DNA from: Dysidea avara
Lineage: Eukaryota > Porifera > Demospongiae > Dictyoceratida > Dysideidae
Direction: 5' to 3'
Length of the DNA stretch: 64,000 nt
NCBI RefSeq assembly: GCF_963678975.1
Contig: NC_089276.1
Coordinates: 32,611,716 to 32,675,715 of the forward strand
Below, in pieces: positions 22,801-36,100 of this stretch. Within the stretch, counting starts at the first letter, position 1. Every line of letters starts with the position of its first letter. Under the pieces are notes generated by a model, which saw only the letters and a list, made by a program, of their open reading frames with translations, had not been told where the DNA came from and did no database searches. Made by a program: the position numbers and the translations under genes.

Positions 22801-25800
22801 ACATGAAGAAAGACAAGGCTATGTCTTGATGCATGCATGTATATGAAAAGGCACATCTTGAGCCTGAAGCAATGGCTAACTGCCTATGGCTCATTAGTTG
22901 CTTTGTTAGTTACTCAGTTATTTTTAGGTTACATATCATGATCAGTATATTGAAATAAAAGCCTTTTTTTTGGAGCTATTCGAATCATTGATTTTAAAGT
23001 ATGCAATATGTCTGTGCTGCACTGTATCCAACACTGCTAAATTATTTCAACATGAAGGAAATACATAGGAAGCTGGTAACATTCTTGGGTGCATGAGAGA
23101 AACACACTTAACCTTTTTTATCTAATCCAAGTTCAAATTTGACAGTCGTATAGTAATTTGCCATTATGAGGCTTGTCATAATGGTCCACAGCAATCACTT
23201 TAGATGCTGTGCATATGTTTTTATACAAGACAGGAATTTGTGGTTAGCCACAGTTATGATTATAGTTATTCTACACTGCTAATGTAATAGCTTATGACCC
23301 ATATGAAAACTGTTGTATTGCTGAATGGCTCAGTGTGAGGCAAGGAATCTGGTTCTATATATTCGACTACATATAAATAAATGTATGTCGGCACTGGAAG
23401 TGGGTAGCCAAATGAATGCGTAAGTCATGATGTCAGCACTAGATTAATCCGTGTCTTCATTTTAATAATATTATATAATAAACTTTTGACTTCTACTGTA
23501 CTACTGAACAAGAAACTAGCAGCTGATAGTACAATTAAGGCTACACAACAACTTATGTTCAGGTTTTAACCCAGATTGTATGGTGATGTGGGCACACGAG
23601 TGACTTGCCCCGTGCTTTCAGCTTTATGGGTAGCACAGCTGGACAAGCAGCCAAGAAGTAATATATATGATGCTGCACATTAGTTTTATACTGAGGCATG
23701 ATGATTTAATTTTTGCATGGTAACTAAAGCAATAATGTTATGGACCGTTGTACTATGCCAGATGAAGGTGGATTTTTTGGTTTCAACAGAACCCCCTTTT
23801 GAATGTAGCTCTGTGGCAGTATATCTTTAGTATTGCTGTATTGACCGCATATGCCATAGCAAAATGCTATATACCACTGTGTTTCAGTAGCATGCATGGA
23901 CATTGAACTAGCATCCATTATAGCCACTAAACCCTCAGCAACACCTTTCACCTCCCACTGCATTGAGGTACTTAACAACTAATAGAGCTGTCAATTAACT
24001 ACTCTAATAGAGCAATCAAAATTAAGGTCAAGTCATAGCTTTTCCCTACAGTGAGTTTGCTTATTTCATAGTTTAAATATTGGACTTTTACTACCCCAGG
24101 GCTTCTAAATAATCTCTTGATTATGCCCTTGAACACCTTATTCTATAGCTATATAGCTATTACATTATTTTTCATCCCTTTTCAAGATCCACTACTGTAC
24201 AATCACTAACATTGCACCAACAGTCCATAATAATTAAGGCTCTATTATGTACATTATATACTCTTATACTATTTTATTTGTTATGAGCATTTCATGAGGT
24301 TAGTGTTCGAAATTCACCTAGTAACTATTAGGATTTCTAGTCAACAAATAATTGGCAATTTTGTGTATATATATAGTAGAATTGGTAGTTGAGTATAGTG
24401 ACAATCTGTGATGTAAAAGTAACAATATTACATTTTCTTGCAGATATCTCAAAATTAAGGAAGGTTCATGACTGCTTTAATCACACCCTTGACATCATGG
24501 ATTTCAGTGCAGTAGCAGACGCACTTTGCTGTTGGAAATATTTTCACCGCAATTTTAAAACACTACTTGCTGAAAAGTGTACTGTGTACCAGTTGAACCT
24601 GCTTGTCTTAAATGTTATCTTGCACATAGATAAAGCTGAGGTTGACAACATTTTCTCTTCCATTCAGATTCAGAATCAAAATCTAGGTGTATCACTTAAA
24701 GAGTTATATCGAGGTGAATTTTCACAGTAATATAGCTGTAAGTGTAGATGACTGAGACCTCCTTAGTTTTCATAACTTTACATCTTATTTAAGTTTTTGC
24801 TTCTATACGTACATATTAATTTTAGAGAAGGGTATTATGGAAGTAAAGTTGCTGTTATTCTGATCATTAGATATTGTTTTTGTGCTGTTAATGCATGATA
24901 AATAACTAATAGTTTAATTTAATTGTTGCAGAGTATCATGCTGCTTCTCCAGTGTTACTCTCTGTGAACGAAACATCTCCAATGTCTCCTCAGAAAACCA
25001 ATACAAGAGAGACTGCAGATGACCCTGGTCAAGTAAATTCTGTACAAACATGTTCATCAATAAACATGCAGTTTCTTCAACTTACTAAATGCCTGCAAAA
25101 AATGATAACGGATCCAAAGCAATTCTTAGACAGCTGTGCTACGGTGATGGTCAGTAAAACTTGCCACATTCATCTGTTTGATGACGATGATGATGAAAAA
25201 TTTAAAAAATGTATTTCCAAATGTAACAGTACAATATTTTTGCAGTCATTAAGTCTGCTGTGGGCATGGACTGATCATTCAATCTTAACAGAGCTGTTAA
25301 CAAACACAGGTTGCAATGCGGCAGCTGTGCTACTTGAGAAATTCACCTGTCACTCAAAGGAGCTAGACCATGTACGAATTACAGAATTTCCAATCCCATC
25401 TCCTTCATCAAAAATGATTCCCACCAATGTCAACAAAAATATGCATACTGTTCTAGCCATAAAATATAGAAGGATGCCTGATGAGTGCACCTTGAAGGAC
25501 ATTTGTGATGTGCGTCAAGAAGTCATAAGAAATTGTGATGTTTTAGATAATGCAATGCAATTTTTGACAGTAGCAAGCAATCATTCCAAATTTACCATAA
25601 TTTATTGGTTTATTTCTAAACATGTGATCCCATTACTGAACACCAAAATTTTAGAGAATAATAGTAGTTTACAAGAAAAAGGCATTATTGAATTGGCAAT
25701 ATATCCTGGTTTACACTTTACTACTGACAAGTATTCTAGTCCTAGCTTTGGACCACTTGCCCTCCTAATAACACCACCAGATACAGGTTTCAAGGTATGT

Positions 25801-27087
25801 AAACATATATATATATATATATATATTTTTTTTATTCATCTAGTATCAAAATGTTTAATACTGTTATGTCCTTTGTAAAATAGCCTGCTAGAAAAGGAAA
25901 TGGAAATCTCATGGCTTATTTAAGTAGGACTGAAGTGAGTTACAGTAGTTATGCAGTATGCGCTGATTTTACTCTATACATACTTGCTAAAAATTTGCAG
26001 GAGCTTCCCAATATTCTACAGCTGTTTCAGAATCAACTAGATGAAGCTGAAAAAGGAATACATACAAAGAGTATGGACCTAGATGCAGCAAACAAAATGA
26101 TTAAAAAGTTTACTGATATTGATTTTGAGGTAAGGCATACCACTTGTTTATATTAGACTATCTCTGAAAAAAGTGTTTTTGCTCTATACATACTAGATCC
26201 CCTTGTATTTGGCATAACAGTTCAAAGCAATATGTATAGATACAGTATATAGTACATAATGACTCCAAGGTATCACATTCAAAGCCTGATTATGTTTTGG
26301 TAGTCAAGTCAGTGCTATGGAAATAGTGACAAGGATGGTTTTCATGAGAGCAATCACATAAATTATTTAGTTTTTTTACTGTGCACATTCACCTGAAGCC
26401 TTACATTGCTTGAATAGAGCACTTTCCTTTTCTGTGGACTGCCTGATACAACTATCATTACATTTTCAAACTCCCAATTGGGTGAACCCCCACACTGGCA
26501 GTAGTTGATTCGACCACGGACCGTGAACCGTAGTGTAACCTAATTTACACAAAGAACACGGAAATCCATCAACTGCCACGTGTACATCGTACATTCTCAT
26601 GCACATAGCATGTAGCACATTCTCATGCTTTTTAGCTTGTGCTGGCTAGCAATGTGCCAAGAAGTGTTAAAACTGTGAGTGAAAGAGAAGAGAGGCTCAG
26701 AAAAAGAAGGGAACATGACAGACACAGAAGAGAACGGGAAACCAATGAAGAAAAACAAGCAAGGTTTTTAAGCGCATGCAAATTGCTTCAAGTGCTTCGA
26801 TTGCTTTAATATTGGTTTGATCAGAACCGTTCATTTCGTTTAACTCTCATTGTATGTTCAATTGATTGCATTAAGTAGCTATTTACTTCAAGCCCCACAA
26901 TGCTTTTAGCATCTGTCTAGTGTATCATCAAATGATTATGTAATTATCACTTTGATGCAACTCAAAATAGTCCACAAAAGACATTCCTTATTCATACATG
27001 AATGTATAGTGAATTGTACTGCTGATGAGCGTCTGCACATCCCTAGCATAGTACACCAACACACAAATGCATACACACGCGCGCGTG

Positions 27088-27118
<31 letters not shown>

Positions 27119-30100
27119 CAACAACACACAGATACAGCTGGTTTCAGGTTGCTTGTGAATGCAATTGAACAATTTGCACATGATCGAACATGACCATTTG
27201 AATGCTTATGTACAGTGCTTTGATTTGCTGTCAGTATGCCCCTAATGATCTAAGAAGGTGAATAATATAGTTACGTTACTAAAAAAAGCTTGGTTGAAAG
27301 AAATAGTTCACATGTTCGAGCAATCATCTGTGCAAATTGTTCGATTGCATTTGCAAGCAACCTGAACTTGACTGTATGTATAATAGTTGTAACACTGGCA
27401 TGTGAGCTTTGCCTGATATGTATAGACTGTTGGCATACATACCAGGCAATGCCCCATATATATGTAATCCATAGCAGGCTAATAGCCCACGCCATGCAGT
27501 CAATCACCCAAGACAATACGAGTGCAACCACTGGATATATCAAGACACACGGTAGTGTGTCGTGTGACCAAGATTGCTGGTGTGCCACACTGTGAGTATA
27601 AATTATTGACAGGAAGAAAGAAAACAGTATTTTCACATGTGCATACTCCATGGCCCGTTCTCCAAAGCACATCATTTTTGCATTAAAGCTGTCCGTCAGG
27701 TAGGGTAATTTGAATTTATTCACACTCAGCCTTTTGCGAGATATCAGCATTCAAAGTTTCGATTTAATTTCTCCGTTTTTTCTTCTTAGGCTACAGGGGG
27801 CTTCAATTTACTTTTGCACACTTTGCAAAATTTAACTTGATAGTCTCGATCTTTGGGACAAATGAAGAGCACATATAAAGGTGAATTCACGTACCAAGTT
27901 TGCTATGAATTTGATGAATATCCGAGAAGTTAAGGGTATTTATTCATACAAAAAGATCACAAACTTCTATCACGGCTACAGGTGTATGGAATAGCTTGAA
28001 AATTGGTCTGTACATAGGCTGATCATTGTAGCAGTGCCTTTTGATAGTTTGAATGGCAATAGAGTTACAGCTACACAGTTATAAAGCAACCAAATAAGTA
28101 CAAAGTTGCAGGATTGAGATGTTCTAATAGAGCAGTCACTGTGAGGTAAAAAAGGTGCACAAAAAAGTCAAAAATATACCACAGTCCAAACCAGAGACCT
28201 ATATACTTAACACCCGTATCCTTAACTACTGAACCACTATTTGCTATCTTGGCTGATCACCTCACTTAATTTCTGCTTTATAATGAAAATTCTAGTTTAA
28301 ATCTGCTTACAAATAATTTCATAGATCTGCCAATAGAAGTACTAGATTGTTCTAGAACATTCTATGTATGTTCTATTAGAAGTCCTCAAAATTGTGCACT
28401 CTATTAAAGTATTACAATAATATAAATTATTACCAAATATTGAACTAATGCATGCAATACAATACATTTTTTTTGTCTTCAATGATCACTATTGTATCTG
28501 TATAGATAAAAAGAAATGTCAGTATAAACAACCCAAAAGTCAGCCATCGGTTAAGGTTTTGGAGGCCTTACAAAGCACAAAAAGAAGTGAAATACACACA
28601 AAAACAGCAGAGCTGTGAAAAAATGGTACGGCCTTAAAAAGCCTGGTTGTGAAATCAAAGGTGGTGGCCAAGAAATTGCTGTAATGATGTTAATGCTAAT
28701 AAATTTTAACAGCCAAGCTGCAAAAAAAATGGTGCAACCTTAAAAAGCCTGGTGAAAGAGTTGTGAAATAAAAAGTGTTAGCCAAGGAATGGCTGCAATG
28801 ATATTAATGCTAATAATGGCTGTGTGCATTGTTAAAATTAATTTATTAGCATTAACACCATTGCAGCCATTTCTTGACTGCAACATTTGATTTCACAACT
28901 TTTTCACCCTGGCTTTTTTAGGGTCACACCATTTTTTCATGGTTTGGCAGCTTTTGTGTGGATTATATATACATGCCTGAAAAATTCATCAGCAGCTGGT
29001 ACATGTCAGCTGTGATGAATGGACAAATCCTAGAGATATTCCAAAGAATTTCACTTATGAGGGTTTAATGTTTTTATCAGTGCTATTGAATTATTTTTGG
29101 AATAACTACAGAATCCTAAGTGGATAAGCTTGCCTGTAGAGTGCATGGTTATTAAGAGTGGTGCTTGTCAGTAAAGAGTGTGTGGTCCATATTGAAAACG
29201 TACAGAAACGCTTGTGAATAAGCTATAGCACTATAAGCCCAAGATTTTTAAACTCATAGGATAGTGAGAATAACAGAATGTGCTTTCCTAAGTGGTTTTC
29301 ATGGCTAAATCCAAGCCATGCATACTAATTACTTGAACATTAACAATCTCTACAATTGATTTTGGCCTTAATGTTTATGTATAGTTAGTTGGCTGGCCAG
29401 TTGTAGCCCAGGCTACATTCAGATTATCCCAGGCAAGTTGCAATTCGTCACTGGGCTACATTGCAAATGTATATACCCCAGGTGGCTCCTTTGATCTGAG
29501 GTATGAATGTGTAATAATCAAATGTACTTGTATACTTATTTTATAAACAAGATGCTAGCAAACCTATAAATTATACAGGATGAGAAGGACAATGATGACA
29601 GTATTGGTGAAAGAGATGTGTCTACTCAAGTATGTTTACTAATAGCTACGTGTTGTTGTGCAATTTTGCTATAGTATTTAACTGTTTGATGCTTGGTCAT
29701 GGTATATACTTTGTAACTATAAAGTTTTTATCAATGCCATACAGGCTCATTCACAACTTGCAAAATGGAAAAAAGTAAGAGCTTATAAAGATAAACTTGA
29801 AGAAGACTTAATAAAAGAAAAAGATAAGCTGCATCAAGCACTTGATGAAATTTCAAAATTAAAGGAGAACAACAGATCTCTTGAGGAATCTGTAGTAAGT
29901 TAACTCAGTGACACATGCATCATAACTAACTTGAGTTAATGGAACACTGTTCTAGCTACATTCACATGCTGCTTAAATTTCCAAAAGCCATCATTTTTTT
30001 TCTGGCTGCTTTATGGCCTTGATCAGCTAGTATGAGCACACATATTTGGTGACCAGTCTATTGGCCAGTCTGTTGGGATGGGATCATGGGTACAAACATC

Positions 30101-33100
30101 TTTGTTGACCATGAGCGTGGTACTTTACATCAAACATATCTGTGAGTCTTGTAAGTTAACTTCAGGCTTCCTATTATCTTTCCGCATCCAGTTTTGCATG
30201 ATGCATATTTATTGTCCACCTACGTACCATCTTCTACCACACAAGAGTATTTGTGACATAGCAAGTCGCTTATAATAATATTATGTGGTGAAAATTTTGT
30301 ATGTACATATACAGTATAAGGCCAACAATTGTAAATTCCCTTCTCCCCGTCCTAGTCAGACAAAAAATACCATGCAAGCGGGCGGCTATTATTTATTATA
30401 TTGTTAAAATCTATTATTTAATATCAAGGATATTAAAGGGAGCCCATGAACTCCAAATTACTTTTTTTTCTCTTGAATTCAGGAGAACTAGATTCAAGGT
30501 TAGTTGTAATTTGAAAGATTTTACTAAGTTTCAAACATCTAGAAGGTTAGATTTGAAGCGTTGCAGTGTTTCCAGAAAGGCATTTACGTATATATAGAGC
30601 TGCTGGGTTTGCCATGCTTGTGGTGACACGTGCTAGCTAGTACTGTACTTACTAGCCTGACTCCTTACCATCAACTTCAACAGTATGAATTTTCCGAATG
30701 TTTTACACATTAATAACAGATTGAGAATGGGACTCGTGTTGATACGCATCTCAAATTTACCAATGGCTACTTGAAGAGATTCACTGCTAGTATTAGGCCA
30801 GATGCCATATACTAAATAACATCAGAAATTCACATCAGAGTCCACCTATCAAATAACCTAGTCTTCATCCCAATGACAAGACCACACCTTTCCAGTATTA
30901 ATATTTAGATCAAGTGACTATCAAAAGCAATAATAAATTTGCATGTGGCTCTAAAATTACCATGCGGGTTGGTGACAGGAAACTAGGAATCTACAATTGG
31001 TGACCTAAAGATACTTAAAAATTTAAACTGCTATTTCTACAAACTATAAAAATACATGTTAGGTATTTGTTCAGTAGTCAAACATATTGTAGTGTCTATG
31101 AAGTTTGAAATGTGAAGTTAAGCTGAATTACTAACACTTCAATGTTAAATATGCAATAGTGCATTGTTTGTGGCAAATTTATGAACACGCATAACAGGTA
31201 ATATTATTCAACTTAAGCAGCTACCTAGGGGGCTATATATCAAATCTCAAGGCAACATTCACTGCAGTAAAATCATCTCTTTGATGCAGCTATATAGTAT
31301 CTGTGCATGCAATTGTAACTGCAAAATAACAACACATCCATCTATAAAACCTGCACATGAATTTTAGCAACAAAAGCACGGTGTTGTTACTCTGACTCAT
31401 ATAATAAGTTTCATAAAGCCATTTAACACTGCGTTTCATACTGATTTGCATTTATTTAATAGAATTATCTGACCAAATCCATGAAAGCAGAACAGGTATG
31501 GCCTGTCACAGAAAAATCTAACTAAAGAAAAGTTGTTCAACTGTACTACTGATTTTGCACAACTGGATTCAAATTATTTTTTTTAGCAACAAAAATTAAT
31601 ATTGTTCTGTGCTAATGGGGTAAAATTCCATGAGCCAGGTCTGGTTATTGCATGTGGAAGCATGATTTTTCTTCTCGAGTAATTATTTCATTGCTTTATC
31701 AGTCAATTCTTGTAGGGATCAAGGTTGTCTAATACAGCAGTCAATTATTCCAATGGAGCAGTTACATCTCTGTAACAACATAATGTAAATAGCCTAAAAT
31801 GCCATCTCAACATGCAGCAATGTTTTAAAATGAATAAAAAAGTAGCTACTGTTCTGGGATAAAGGATATTGAATCGATAATATGCAACACACAATAATTA
31901 TAGTTACAAGTAAAGCACATTAAAACGATTACAATAACTTATGGGAAAGTATATAGCATGCACACGTATCAGTAGGTTGTACAAAATGACTGGACTGGTT
32001 GACCAGATTGCTGGTTTTTTAAATAAAATATTTTATTGCAAATGTTCTGGCTTGTGGAACCCATTGCATTGTTGAATTAATTTTGCCTCCTACTTCTAGG
32101 CTTGTAACATCCACTGTGTCTTGAAGGTTGATGTTGCACTAGTGATGTGCGATATATCGAAAAAATATCCATTTCGCGATAATTTTGTCGATATCGTTAT
32201 CGTATCGATTTTCGATACTGCTTTAGCATATTTCGATATTCATAGAAAAGGTAATATTTTGCTATAATTATCGAAATATCGAAGAATATTTCAATAAATC
32301 TACAGCATTTAGTGTGTGATTGCGCAATTACGTTAGAAATGAAGGTTGGTTCTGTACTATTTAGCCACTTTAAAAACTTGTCTACCAGTTTTCTAGGCTT
32401 ATTATTAGTTTTATGCAATAGTTTGTGTGTAAATTGTATTTCAAGCATATTTATAAATATCGGACGCCCACGCAATTACACCACCCACACAATAAAAAAT
32501 TATCGAAAATCGTATCGAAAGTTCGATATTTACCCCAATATCGTATCGATATCATTGAATAAAAATCCTGATATCGCACACCACTATGTTGCACTTGCTA
32601 AGAAAAAAAAACAGAATTATAAAAACCCATAAATTCTGCCCAGCCATTTCAATTTTAAGAGCTTCGTTATTTTGTTGAGAAGGCATCAGTGCTGGTCAAT
32701 CTTGGAATGCTACAACCACTCTTTTAAACATTTTAGTTGTATAAAGATAGAGTCTTGGGCAGATCCATGGGGCTCAAGGAGTTCCATGGAAGCCCCCGGG
32801 CTTTAATATTCAGTAGCAATTCTTCAGATCGACCTGAAATGTTTTCAACATGGATTTAAAAAATATATATTTAATAAAATTTTCTAGTGACTGCCTGACT
32901 GACTGACTGACTGACTGACTGATGTCTTCAGACAAGCCACAAAGGAGTGTATAGGCATGGCCCATGAAATAACATCACCCAAAAGCCAGCCTCAATTTTC
33001 CCTGACAATGATGAGACAGTATTGGTTAGGTAAAACTAAGCCCAAACAAGCTTTCAGATCAACCTGAAATGCTTTCAACAAGTTGCCGGCTATGGAATTT

Positions 33101-36100
33101 GAAAAAATATTTATTTAATGGAATTTTCTAGTGACTGACTGACTAATGCCTTCAGACAAGTGTAACTCGATAACAGCTAACGCTACAGGCTTGATTTTTT
33201 CACTGTTCGACATCACTTCAGCCTGAGAGTTACCTTTTGGCATACCGCAGTACGTACAATGCATTCTTCATGGACTTACCAGTGTCCTCCTTTGTGTCCC
33301 ATTCATCTTTGCTGACAACGAAAGGTGTCAATTTGGTGGTAGTTTACTATAGAACACTCTTTTTCCTGTCCTAAAGGAGGCTTTCCTTCAATAAGACACA
33401 ATCAGATCCATGACTGGTGAACCCATGCATACCGCATCTGAAATGGTGCTGCGTGCCCAGCTATTAGTGAAGTATCCATTACACTTCATTGTCAGCTATG
33501 TTAGACCAGTTACACAGCATTACGAATCAAGAACTGTTTGAAAAGCACCCCTGCAATCCACGCATACTACATCAAAAGAAAGAAATTAGCATGCCTCAGT
33601 TAGGCTACTCCAAATAAATTCTCTGTTTCCCATCCTGGACTCAGGCATATTTGCATGTGGGTGGGCAGTCCATTTCCATAATTTCATTATAAGATTGGCA
33701 CCATTCAAGCCATTATTTGCCTGGCACAGCCATAAAAGCTCCATAAAAGCATGCTTACACTGTAAATTCAGAAATATGAATATCATAAAAAATTGCCATA
33801 GAAGTCATACAAATTGGCCATTTTGTATGGCTCTTGTGGCAAATTTGTATGATATTCATATATCCGATTTTACAGTGTAATGCTTGTACCTTCATTTAAG
33901 TTGAAAAATAACACAAGCATAAATTTTGCTGACTTATAGCATTGCTGACATGTAAGCTGACAATGTTACAAGATGGCTTTTACTGAGCTTTTACAGAATG
34001 CAAGAATAACCAGAGAATAATGAAAGAATACGGAATAATGGAATATTTAAAGCTGACAGTAACTAGATGTGGGTGGTGGCAGGAAACAGAAAATTTATTT
34101 GGAGTAGCCTTATATCAATTATCATCTGAAAAGTGAAGTATCCATTATGCTTCGTTGTCAGTTATGTTCAACCCGTTACGACACAGCAGTACAAATCAAG
34201 AACTGTTTGAAAAGCATCTTTGCAGCCACTATGAAAAATATGGACGATTTCTGTTATGGAAGGAAACCATCATCACGTGCTACCACCAAATTTTTTTTCA
34301 ATTGACTTTATACTACAAAATTTACACAGACAGTTACAAAACTAGGGAAGTCAGTCCAGTTTCTGCCTGAACCAACCCATCTGAGTTCGTCAAGACTGGT
34401 CGACAAAAACTTTCAGCAGAAGAGCAGGAGACTCTTACACATCTGATGGCAGAACGTAACGATGAGAATGACAGGCAGCAATGAAGTCACAGTGGCATAT
34501 GTGTCAGACTACTTCTCACATAGCAAGGATACCAAGCATTTGTAAAATGCACAAGATTCATCAGCCATCCCTCCTGTGGCAGAAAAAACTAAAGATGTGA
34601 ATGTGGCATGCTCTATCTCTCGTATCCTTACTTCATAAATTTGTTTCTTCATGTTTTCATGTCGTCTGTAAATCCTCCTAGGAGTTGCAGAACGATTACT
34701 GGGGACATGAGAGTTGAAAACCTTGACATCAAGAAATATTCTCTCACAACTGCCTCCCCAGAAGCCATTAACAGAGATGTCCAATCGTGCACCATCTTAA
34801 TATTATTTACAAAAAAATTACAAACAAGTACACAAAAAATGGAATTTTCAACTAGAGTAGGGACCATAGCACATCGATAAAAAGTACTGATACAAGCTGG
34901 AGTAGTGTATGATATTAAATCACAGTAAAACAATAAGAAGTGTTATATCCCAACTGTGCTCAAGGATATATGCAGTAACCATACATTAAAATAGCCTAAA
35001 AACTATTATTGTGTCCTTTTTGTAGCTTTAGCTTGGTCGTACTGATCAGTTTAAAATTTTTTTAACAACCATTATTTCTTGTCCAATAGAAAATACATGC
35101 ATTTGCATTATATATAAATAAGGCAAAAGTGCGTCCATTAGAATCCATAATTTGCCCAACAAACCATACATTAAAACAAAGCCTTGAATTTCTCTATACT
35201 ATGGGATCCAAATTTTTGTTGCAACACGTTCATAATGGCAGTTGTTAACAGTTGACTCCACCACAATGCGTGCTCCATACAATTTTCTATAGGAAAAATT
35301 CATTACCTCAGTACGCAAACCTCAAAAGTGCGGTGGGTTTCCTTTACCCAAATTCACTAAACTTGGTCTCATTCAATGAGGTGAATCGTACAGATTAAAA
35401 ATCCACCTGAATGAATGGTTTAACTGGCCATTCTACAAAGATATCACAAGACATACAAAAAAAAACAAATTTTTTCATAGTATAATTTTGTACCTGGATG
35501 CCATACAAGGTTCTCTCCTCTCTTTCCACTAGTCTCTATTTGTGGTGTGCGATTATCTAATTATTGAGATTTTCATAAACATTCACAAATTTTAGTTAAA
35601 ATTGCCACCAATTTACTTCTCCAGCAAAACAGCGATCATGCATGGCTACTAGTATGCGTAGTACGCAACATGTCAGAGTTAGCCATATAGTCAAGCATTC
35701 CCTAACAATCCATAGAAAAATAATTAATTCATTGTGGGCGTGCGCCCAATTATTAACTACTTTATGCAATAAATTGTGAATGTTTCCTCGCGAATGAGGA
35801 AATAGTAGATCATTCGTGAATGTTTTCTTCCACGAATCATTCCCATTATACAGTATTACTTTTTAAAAGTAGCAGCCCAACACTGGGGGGCACACTGGTA
35901 GAAGTGACTCCACATGCACACTCCACAAAATGCAAAGCATGAGCTTTCTAGAGGGGTCTGGGAGCATGCCCCCATGAAAAGTTGAAAAATTAACATTCTG
36001 AGATTGAATTTAGTGACAATTTTAACTGAAATGTGCTGAATTCAGCATAAGAAGTATGAATGCTAATAGTAACTATATACTGAGCTAGAAAACAGAATTA

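Noticed and set aside
27271-27750. 159-codon minus-strand frame
   Set aside because: It crosses the boundary of composite repeat copy 2 and a second repeat family; the other copies are not open in this frame.
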